Of a stretch of DNA of 64,000 bases, positions 57,875 to 64,000 are shown one piece after another (the stretch's first letter is position 1; each line of letters opens with the position of its first letter). The notes under the pieces are model-generated. The model saw only the letters and a list, made by a program, of their open reading frames with translations, did not search any database and was not told the origin of the DNA. A program made the position numbers and the translations under genes. Origin of the DNA: DATLFA01 sp035525225 (GTDB lineage Bacteria; Actinomycetota; Acidimicrobiia; Acidimicrobiales; WLNW01); the NCBI GenBank assembly GCA_035525225.1, contig DATLFA010000049.1, positions 75,907 to 139,906 of the forward strand, in the 5' to 3' direction.

Positions 57875-58679
57875 TGGATACGAGGTGCATGATCCGGCGC
57901 TCGGTGTAGTCCGAGACCGCGATGTGCTGCGTGCACCGGTTGTCGTAGAAGACGAGATCGCCGGCTCGCCAACGCACGCGGCACTGCACCGCCGCGTTGT
58001 GCGCCTGCGAGAACAAATGATCCAGAATCACTTCGCTCTCCTTGCGCGAAACGCCCACGAGCTTCGAGGTCGAGGCCGCGTCGACATAGAGCACCTTGCG
58101 GCCTGTTTCGGGATGGGTGCGAACAAGCGGGTGCTCGACCGGCGGCAGACGGCGTTGCATCTCCGCGACATCGAAGTTGCTGTTCCCCTTGTCGACGGCG
58201 AGGTACAGCGTGGTCGTCACGTCGTGGACTGCATACAAACCATCCACGTAGCGCTTCATCGGTTCGCTGAGATTGTCGTACGCGTCGTACATATTGGCGA
58301 AGCAGGTGTCACCGCCCGTGGGCGGCATCATCACCGCGTTGAGAAACGTCGCGTCAGTCGGCTCCGCGAGGAACGGGCTGTCGCTGTGCCAGCGGTCGGC
58401 GCCGTTACCTTTCGGCTTCACCATGTCGAGCACATTGATCTCGGGCGGACCGCCGTGCGCGGTCGGCACCGCCGAGTAGTGCATCTCGCCGAACTGCCTC
58501 GCAAACGCGACGTGTTGGTCCGGGTCGAGGAACTGCGCGCGAAATACCAGCACCAGATGAGCCAACAGCAGGCTGCGGATCTCGTCGAACACCGGCCCGT
58601 CGAGCGGCTCGCGCAAGTCGACGCCCGAGACTTCGGCGCCGATGCTCGGCGTCATCTTCGAGACTTCGAGCGTGGTCAT
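57852..58679 (-). CDS. TauD/TfdA-family Fe(II)/2-oxoglutarate dioxygenase
   Basis: A 275-residue oxygenase. His-x-Asp of the iron triad is in RWHSDSPFLAEPT, the distal His in CTQHIAVSDYTERR, and the 2-oxoglutarate-binding Arg follows. The N-terminal GAEVSGVDLREPL strand is typical of taurine, 2,4-D or sulphonate-type dioxygenases. The substrate is unknown. On the minus strand TATAGT at 58711-58716 and AGGGGAG next to ATG 58679 form a normal promoter and ribosome site. It is divergent from the second dioxygenase. Confidence 0.88.
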   Translation of the reverse strand: MTTLEVSKMTPSIGAEVSGVDLREPLDGPVFDEIRSLLLAHLVLVFRAQFLDPDQHVAFARQFGEMHYSAVPTAHGGPPEINVLDMVKPKGNGADRWHSDSPFLAEPTDATFLNAVMMPPTGGDTCFANMYDAYDNLSEPMKRYVDGLYAVHDVTTTLYLAVDKGNSNFDVAEMQRRLPPVEHPLVRTHPETGRKVLYVDAASTSKLVGVSRKESEVILDHLFSQAHNAAVQCRVRWRAGDLVFYDNRCTQHIAVSDYTERRIMHLVSIKGSRPV

Positions 58680-58843
58680 AGCTCCCCTTCGGCCCTGGCC
58701 TGAGCGGTCAACTATAAAGCCGGAGGTTTCGCTGCGGTTCGGGCGGCTGCGACCTACAGCGAAGGATGCGGGCGCGCTCCAACACGGTTCCGTGTGGCCG
58801 GCCGCGACCGCCGATGCTTACGAGGATGCGGGATGGTCGGTGT

Positions 58844-58849
58844 TAACGT
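58844..58849 (+). promoter_or_regulatory. Candidate leaderless -10 element of second dioxygenase
   Basis: TAACGT, exactly six bases before ATG 58856, with no Shine-Dalgarno sequence. Confidence 0.5.
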
Positions 58850-58855
58850 CCGGCC

Positions 58856-59698
58856 ATGAAGGTCCGCCCCCTCACTCGCGCTGTCGGCGCCGAAGTCTCC
58901 GAGATCCAGTTGGCCGATGCGATCGACCGTAGCGAGCTCGCATCGTCCATCGACAAGCTCCTCGTCGAACACGGCGTGCTCTTCTTCCGCGACCAGAAGC
59001 TCAGCCGCGATCAACACGTGGCGTTTGGCGGGCTTTTTGGAGAGGTCCACATCCATCCGTACGCCCGCAATCTCGGTCCCGAGCACCCCGAAATACTCGA
59101 AATCGAATCGGACCGTATCGACGGCTTCCTCGACTGGCACGTCGACGCCACGTTCGAGCGCCGGCCGCCGATCGTGTCAATCCTTTACGGACGCGAAACT
59201 CCGCCGTATGGCGGGGACACGCTGTTCGCGTCGGCGGCAGCTGCCTACGATGCGCTCTCGCCGGTGATGCAGCAGTGCCTCGAGGGGCTGTCGGCCCTTC
59301 ACTCGTCCAGCGCCGTGTTCGGGCGGGGCGGCAGCTACACGGTCGACCCCGCGAGCGAACAAACCACGACCCACCATCCAGTTGTGCGCGCGCACCCCAG
59401 CAAGGGACGGAAGGTCCTCTACGTGAACTCGCAGTTCACCTTGTGCATCGAGGGCATGCACCGCGAGGAGAGTGACGTCCTGCTCGACTTCCTCTGGCGC
59501 CACATCACGCATCCTCGCTTCCAGGTGCGATTCGCTTGGACCCCTGGTTCGGTTGCCATGTGGGACAACCGCCAGGTGCAGCATGCAGTTGTCGCCGACT
59601 TCGCGCACACCGGAGGACGTCGCCGCATGGAGCGGGTTGCGGTGCTCGAGACGTCGGCGGCACCCGGCACCGATAGACGGGATGTCATGCCACGATGA
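58856..59698 (+). CDS. TauD/TfdA-family Fe(II)/2-oxoglutarate dioxygenase
   Basis: A 280-residue paralogue of the divergent gene. RAVGAEVSEIQLADAI opens it, the His-x-Asp pair is in LDWHVDATFERRPPI, the distal His in RQVQHAVVADFAHTG, and the late Arg-rich strand RRRMERVAVLE completes the 2-oxoglutarate site. It is only moderately similar to its neighbour, so the pair may attack different substrates or successive steps. The TetR gene is 107 bases downstream. TAACGT six bases ahead of ATG 58856 implies a leaderless mRNA. Confidence 0.88.
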   Translation: MKVRPLTRAVGAEVSEIQLADAIDRSELASSIDKLLVEHGVLFFRDQKLSRDQHVAFGGLFGEVHIHPYARNLGPEHPEILEIESDRIDGFLDWHVDATFERRPPIVSILYGRETPPYGGDTLFASAAAAYDALSPVMQQCLEGLSALHSSSAVFGRGGSYTVDPASEQTTTHHPVVRAHPSKGRKVLYVNSQFTLCIEGMHREESDVLLDFLWRHITHPRFQVRFAWTPGSVAMWDNRQVQHAVVADFAHTGGRRRMERVAVLETSAAPGTDRRDVMPR

Positions 59699-59770
59699 GC
59701 TGGCCTTGCATGTCCTCGTGTCCGGCAATGGAGCAGTAAACGCGGTAGGTGAACAGCGCAAAGACGGTGA

Positions 59771-59808
59771 TTGCATGTTTCGTGCAAGAATTTTATGATT
59801 CGTGCATG
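59771..59808 (+). promoter_or_regulatory. Leaderless promoter with overlapping operator, tetR-dikinase cassette
   Basis: TTGCAT (59771-59776) and TATGAT (59794-59799), 17 bases apart, form a -35/-10 pair ending six bases before ATG 59806. The imperfect palindrome TGCATGTTTCGTGCA (59772-59786) covers the -35 element. TTCGTGCA recurs at 59799-59806, exactly 20 bases after its first occurrence, across the start codon. The layout fits autorepression by the TetR protein. Confidence 0.7.
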
Positions 59809-60414
59809 GCTGATCTGCGGGCACGGCAACGCGAGTTGGCAACTCAGGCAATCGTCGATGCCTGCGCCGAGCTCGTTACCGAGCGCCACCATCTCGACTT
59901 CTCGATGAAGGAGGTGGCCGAACGCAGCGGCGTGTCGCTGCGAACGGTCTACAACCACTTCGCCACCCGCGAGGACCTGCTCGACGCGCTGGGCGACGTG
60001 ATGGACGAGAAGTCACGAGCACTCGGTGGGCCGGACGCCCGCGACATCGAGACCCGCGCCGACCTTCTGCGTGCGGTGCGATCGAACCTGAGGACCTTCG
60101 ATCAGCTCGGTGGCATCAGCGAGGCCCTTGCTCAGATGCCGCTCGTCGATGTGGGCCGTGACGCCCACCGCGTGGCGCGCACGAAGCTGATCACCGACTT
60201 CATTGCCCAGCAGATGCCATCAGCGCCCGCCGATGATGCCCGAGCGATCGCCATCGTATTGCGACACCTGCTCAGCCACCGCAGCTGGTTCTGGCTCACC
60301 CGAGAGTACGGACTCGACACCGCCGAGGTCGTCCGGGTCGTGAACTGGGCCATCGAGACCCTGATCGACACGGCCGCGTCCGGCAACCTTCCCGACCCCA
60401 AGGAGAAATCATGA
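59806..60414 (+). CDS. TetR/AcrR-family transcriptional regulator
   Basis: A 202-residue repressor. The N-terminal helix-turn-helix (about residues 15-60) is FSMKEVAERSGVSLRTVYNH plus FATREDLLDAL, typical of the family. The remainder is all helical, with LLSHRSWFWLTREYGLDTAE near the end as the ligand-binding part. ATG 59806 lies six bases behind TATGAT, and its stop overlaps the start of the large dikinase gene (ATGA, 60411-60414), so both proteins come from one message. It should repress its own promoter until an inducer binds. Confidence 0.9.
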   Translation: MADLRARQRELATQAIVDACAELVTERHHLDFSMKEVAERSGVSLRTVYNHFATREDLLDALGDVMDEKSRALGGPDARDIETRADLLRAVRSNLRTFDQLGGISEALAQMPLVDVGRDAHRVARTKLITDFIAQQMPSAPADDARAIAIVLRHLLSHRSWFWLTREYGLDTAEVVRVVNWAIETLIDTAASGNLPDPKEKS

Positions 60415-62825
60415 CCACGACATACACGACCGCGGAGATGATCGGCCTCGAAGATCCCCGCGCGAGCGATCCTGCCGTCGCCGGCACGAAAGGCGCCGGG
60501 CTCGCCCGCCTACGCGCCGCTGGGTTCACCGTCCCTGACGCTGTCGTGTTTGCCGTGGGCATCGCACAGGCATGGCCAAGCGGACCCGCACCGGGCTCGG
60601 TTCGGACCGCAGTCGCCGAAGCTTGCGCCCGTTTGGACGCAGCGCTCGCGGTGCGAACCTCGGCGACCTGGGAAGACGGCGCTACCAGCGCCCATGCCGG
60701 TGCCACGGCAACACTGCTCGGCGTGTCAGGGGTCGACGAGACGCTCGCCGCGATCCGGCACTGCCTCGACGCCTCGGCCCAAGCAGCACGCGACCATGGG
60801 ATCAGTGGTGACATTGCCGTCGTCGTCCAGCGCCTCGTCGCCGCGGAATGGGCCGGCGTCGCCTTCACTGCCGACCCGTTGACCGGTGAGCGCGACGTGG
60901 TCCGGATAGCCGCGACCGAGGGACTCAGCGAGGCCCTCGTGCAAGGCGACGTGGTCGGCTCCGACGTGACCGTGCGAAAACAACATGTCGACGGCGACCT
61001 CGCCGGCTTGCCGGGCGAGCTCGCGTTGGCAGTGGCGGAGGTGGCACGCGAGGTCGAGGCGTCCTTCGGGCGACCTCAAGACATCGAGTGGGCCGTGGCC
61101 GAGGGCAAGGTCTGGCTCGTCCAGGCCCGACCCATCACGGCACTCCCCACCAAGCCAACCCCGCCGCAGGGCAACAACTGGCAGAAGGACATCGCCCACT
61201 ACCCCGAACCCCTCACCCCATTCGGGTGGTCGATACTGCACGCCTGCGGGGACCAGATCCGCGGCGTGTTCGACGAGATGGGCCTCCTCATCCGAGGCCT
61301 CGAAGAGGCCTTCGTCGGCGGCGAGGTCTACGGCCGAGTCCTCCCTGCGTTCGGATCAGCCGACAGTGCCGGAAAGCCCCCGCCCGCCATCGTGCTCGGG
61401 ATCGCCGCCCGCCTCGTCCCCGCGCTGCGGCGCCGCACCGCAACCGCGAAACGCGCCATCCAAGACAATCGCGTCCAACGCTGGGTCGACGACTGGCACC
61501 AACGCGATCGCGATGCGATGGCAGCCCGAGCCCTCGAGCTCGGCTCGGTCGACCTCGCCGAACTCGACGAGGCCGGGCTCTGCGCGCACCTCGATGCGAC
61601 GCTCGACCTGGCGCTCGATGGCCAGCGGATCCACTTCCGCCTTTTCATGCCCCTGGCGCAGCGACTGCACCGGCTGCACCGTTTCGTCGCCAACGAGCTC
61701 GGCTGGGACGACCCCACCATCGCCACCATGCTCGGCGGCCACTCACCGGCCACCCGCGCCGCCGAAGAGGCGATGGCCCTTCTGCGCGAGCGCATCCGGG
61801 GCACCGACGGAGCCGTCGCCGCACTCGAAGCCCAACCGGGGCGACCCGCCGCAGCGCTCGCCGCGGTCGAACCGGCGCTCGCCGACGAACTCGAGGCATG
61901 GACGGCCGAACACGGATGGGCCCTCATCAACTACGACGCCGGCGTCCCCGTGCTCGCCGAACGCCCCACCCTGATCACGCGACTCGTCCTCGCCGAACCC
62001 GAACCCGCCAACCACACCACCGCCGACGAGATCGCGGAACAAGCACGACAGGCGCTTCCACCCCCGCGGCGCGCCGAGTTCGACCGCGTCCTCGCCGACG
62101 CCCGCGACATCTACCCGGTGCGCGAGGACAACACCATCATCGTCGGCGACCGCCCCCTGGCCCTGCTGCGCCGAACCATGCTCGAAGCCGGCCGCCGCCT
62201 CGCAGTCCAAGGTCACTTCCCCGAGCCGGCCGACGCCGCCTACCTCTTCATCGATGAACTCCGCGCCGCAATAGGCGGTGGCCCGACATCGGACCTCGCC
62301 GACCGGGTGGTCCGACGACGCGGCGAGGAAGCCTGGGTTCGCGCCAACCCCGGCCCCGCCTACATCGGCAAGCAGGCACCACCCCCAGACACCTCGCGCC
62401 TACCCGAACCCCTGCGCCAGGTCAATGAGCCGATCCTCTGGGTGGTCAGCCACGAATACCCCACCCCCACCCCACCGCCAGCCGACACCGATGTCCTGCT
62501 CGCCGGCGTCGCCGCTTCGCCCGGCATCGCCGAGGGGCCCGTGCGATTGATCCGCGGCCACGACGACATGCACCGGCTCACCGATGGTGACGTCCTCGTC
62601 TGCCGAGTCACCAGCCCTGCATGGGCACCCCTGTTCCCCCTCGCCTGCGCCGTCGTCGCCGACGGCGGCGGCGCCCTCAGCCATGCCGCCATCGCGGCCC
62701 GAGAACACGGGATCCCCGCAGTACTCGGTACCGGCGACGCAACGACCACACTCCACGACGGCCAACACATCAGAATCGACGGAAACCGTGGCCTCATACT
62801 CTCCGCCGACCCCGTGCGCTTCTAA
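60411..62825 (+). CDS. Rifampicin phosphotransferase-like PEP-utilising dikinase, substrate unknown
   Basis: An 804-residue enzyme. The N-terminal ATP-grasp part (to about residue 245) has KGAGLARLRAAGFTVPDAVV, VRTSATWEDGATSAHAGATA, GVAFTADPLTGE and QDIEWAVAEGKVWLVQARPI. The middle 430 residues start PEPLTPFGWSIL. The C-terminal swivelling domain (from about residue 690) has GGGALSHAAIAAREHGIPAV with phospho-accepting His758. PEP synthase would carry a TIM barrel after that His; here the protein ends, as in rifampicin phosphotransferases, which transfer a phosphate from ATP to a small molecule. Third codon positions are more C-rich than in neighbours and the stop is TAA, hinting at transfer. 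It is coupled to TetR. Confidence 0.78.
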   Translation: MTTTYTTAEMIGLEDPRASDPAVAGTKGAGLARLRAAGFTVPDAVVFAVGIAQAWPSGPAPGSVRTAVAEACARLDAALAVRTSATWEDGATSAHAGATATLLGVSGVDETLAAIRHCLDASAQAARDHGISGDIAVVVQRLVAAEWAGVAFTADPLTGERDVVRIAATEGLSEALVQGDVVGSDVTVRKQHVDGDLAGLPGELALAVAEVAREVEASFGRPQDIEWAVAEGKVWLVQARPITALPTKPTPPQGNNWQKDIAHYPEPLTPFGWSILHACGDQIRGVFDEMGLLIRGLEEAFVGGEVYGRVLPAFGSADSAGKPPPAIVLGIAARLVPALRRRTATAKRAIQDNRVQRWVDDWHQRDRDAMAARALELGSVDLAELDEAGLCAHLDATLDLALDGQRIHFRLFMPLAQRLHRLHRFVANELGWDDPTIATMLGGHSPATRAAEEAMALLRERIRGTDGAVAALEAQPGRPAAALAAVEPALADELEAWTAEHGWALINYDAGVPVLAERPTLITRLVLAEPEPANHTTADEIAEQARQALPPPRRAEFDRVLADARDIYPVREDNTIIVGDRPLALLRRTMLEAGRRLAVQGHFPEPADAAYLFIDELRAAIGGGPTSDLADRVVRRRGEEAWVRANPGPAYIGKQAPPPDTSRLPEPLRQVNEPILWVVSHEYPTPTPPPADTDVLLAGVAASPGIAEGPVRLIRGHDDMHRLTDGDVLVCRVTSPAWAPLFPLACAVVADGGGALSHAAIAAREHGIPAVLGTGDATTTLHDGQHIRIDGNRGLILSADPVRF

Positions 62826-63100
62826 TGGGGGATCGACCAGTTGCGCCGTCTCGAATCTCGAAACAACCCGGTCGTGTTCAGTCAGGGCGAGGCCTGCGGC
62901 GGGCGCGAACGACACATCCATGCGGCGGCATCGACGATTGCACTCAGATTGCGAAGCGCGATCTGAACCTCGTGAAGAGCATCTGGGCGATTCGCCTCGA
63001 TGGCGAAGCTCAACCAACCGCGCGACAATCAACGAACCAGAGCGCCAACTCGACGCCCGCGCACGCCGAGGATCAATCCTCGAACCCACCACGATCGATC

Positions 63101-63745
63101 ATGAGACCTGAAGACCGCGAGAGACGCAACAAGATACGAATGCTGGTCAAACAGGCCACAACCCCCTCCGCAGAATCTGCGTTCCTGGTGGGTTGGACGA
63201 CGGGCGGGCTATCGGCGGCAATTGTCGCCATCTTCATCTCGCAGAACACTACGGCGGTGAATGCGGAGTGGCTGGTCTTCACCTGGACCGTTCGTTTGTG
63301 GATCCTGCTTCTCATCGGCGTACTTGTGGGTGTCGCCGCTGCCGTCATCGGGCGTGCCGTTGCAGTGCGCATCCATCGCAAACCCTCCCTGAATCGTCCG
63401 ACCCCCGTGGTGTGGATAGTCACGGCGCTCGTCGGCGCCGCGCTAATAATTCCTTTCCTCGTTCAGAACGTCGACCGCGCTCGCTACAAGGTGCTTTGGT
63501 TCGACGTGCCACTGCCACTCTCGCTGTCGGTGGTACTGGCCGTCATGGCTGGCGTCGGAGCTGTGCCGGTCAGTCACCTTGTGGCGTTGCGCACCCGCAG
63601 CCTTCTCGACCGACGCGACGCCGCCCGCCAGCAACTGCTCGACAACAGTCTGGACGCGCCGCGAGCAGACCTCGACCGACCTCCTGACCAGAATCCAGAG
63701 GCTCCTAGTTCCGGATCAGCGGACGTTGCCAGCGCCGAACGTTGA
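63101..63745 (+). CDS. Tandem LapA-domain (DUF1049) membrane protein
   Basis: A 214-residue protein with four helices forming two LapA-like units: first AAIVAIFISQNTTAVNAEWL with VRLWILLLIGVLVGVAAAVI; second ALVGAALIIPFLVQNVDRAR with VLWFDVPLPLSLSVVLAVMA. Each has the Q-N-x-x-x-(V/A) loop followed by W/F-rich strand and a second helix. The tail is basic and Asp-rich. It relates to the single-unit gene at 37198-37551. ATG 63101 has only weak ribosome-binding sequence upstream. The 62826-63100 interval holds nothing else that I can support. Confidence 0.72.
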   Translation: MRPEDRERRNKIRMLVKQATTPSAESAFLVGWTTGGLSAAIVAIFISQNTTAVNAEWLVFTWTVRLWILLLIGVLVGVAAAVIGRAVAVRIHRKPSLNRPTPVVWIVTALVGAALIIPFLVQNVDRARYKVLWFDVPLPLSLSVVLAVMAGVGAVPVSHLVALRTRSLLDRRDAARQQLLDNSLDAPRADLDRPPDQNPEAPSSGSADVASAER

Positions 63746-63861
63746 GCGCCGGATCTGCTTGGAGCGTCGAGCATGAGCCGACAGGTCGTAGATCCGTCCC
63801 GCCATTTCGATGCGCAAACTCACAGTGCGCCATCCTGCGCCGACCGCCAGATGTCGAAGCC

Positions 63862-63955
63862 TAGTGTCCTGAGTCGAAAATTCGTTGCCAGTTAGGAATT
63901 TTGTGGGTGTGGCGCGCGTTCCCATGTCGTGATGTATGACGATGGGAGGCAACGA
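63862..63955 (+). repeat. Possible left end of an insertion element
   Basis: TAGTGTCCTGAGTCGAAAATT at about 63862 resembles the terminal inverted repeats of IS630-type elements, which insert at TA. AAAATTC (63877-63883) and GAATTTT (63896-63902) are a perfect inverted pair inside it. The other end is outside the window. Confidence 0.35.
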
Positions 63956-64000
63956 TGGGACGACGTGGCACAGCGGTGGCCGAGGTGGTGCTCGGTGGTG
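63955..64000 (+). mobile_element. Start of probable IS630-family transposase (cut by window edge)
   Basis: ATG 63955 is preceded by GGGAGG at a good distance and opens MGRRGTAVAEVVLGG, which resembles the N-terminus of IS630-type transposases. Only 15 codons are visible, so the call is provisional. Confidence 0.4.

Noticed and set aside
60411..62825. Phosphoenolpyruvate synthase
   Set aside because: The PEP/pyruvate-binding barrel that should follow the phospho-histidine domain is absent; the domain order fits rifampicin phosphotransferases better.

Overview
This is about 64 kb of high-GC DNA with GTG and TTG starts, short intergenic gaps and many ATGA or GTGA overlaps. The gene content is F420-dependent luciferase-like oxidoreductase, FurA-KatG, vapBC, form-II CoxL-like protein and several universal stress proteins. 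It suggests a free-living aerobic actinobacterium, possibly Acidimicrobiia-like. That placement is inference; no rRNA, tRNA or marker phylogeny was available. I found no rRNA, tRNA, CRISPR array or complete phage.

Layout. 0-3 kb: two tandem universal stress proteins and a decayed nfeD-flotillin fusion. 3-17.5 kb: aldo/keto reductase, an orphan antitoxin, an oligopeptide-type ABC permease and, 3.5 kb away, its likely binding protein, separated by a furA-katG unit with a near-perfect operator palindrome. An orphan CoxL-like subunit and a D-aminoacylase-type amidohydrolase follow, interspersed with remnants of a CaiB/BaiF CoA-transferase, a cytochrome P450 and an MFS transporter. 17.5-37 kb: a molybdopterin oxidoreductase, a P-type ATPase, small-molecule enzymes (alpha/beta hydrolase, cupin, amidohydrolases, VOC, SDR, LLM), a UvrA-like protein with one frameshift, a vapBC module and several gene scraps. 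37-57.5 kb: a stress and respiration block with LapA-like and MscS genes, VKOR-SPW-SDR, a broken GH15 gene and a broken cation exchanger, CtaG divergent from a caa3-type oxidase operon (coxB with cytochrome c domain, fused coxA-coxC), HtrA, a third USP, PRC-barrel, DUF2254, pyruvate kinase, STAS and BrkB/YihY. 57.5-64 kb: a divergent pair of TauD-family dioxygenases, a TetR regulator translationally overlapped with a large rifampicin-phosphotransferase-like enzyme, a double LapA protein, and the first codons of a probable IS630-type transposase at the right edge.

Four themes stand out. (1) Pseudogene density is high, about fourteen broken genes or scraps; several have internal deletions and multiple lesions that simple sequencing error cannot explain, while four have isolated frameshifts that need read-level checking. 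(2) At least nine genes share a promoter layout TAnnnT (or close), then 6 or 7 bases, then the start codon without a Shine-Dalgarno sequence, which predicts leaderless mRNAs. (3) Two small proteins 15 kb apart define a family with a 12-residue EF-hand-type loop followed by a conserved VEETRRL / GIGI block; I do not recognise it as described. (4) The tetR plus dikinase-like cassette has ATP-grasp and phospho-histidine domains but no PEP synthase barrel, with an operator overlapping a leaderless promoter, which points to an inducible small-molecule phosphotransferase of unknown substrate.
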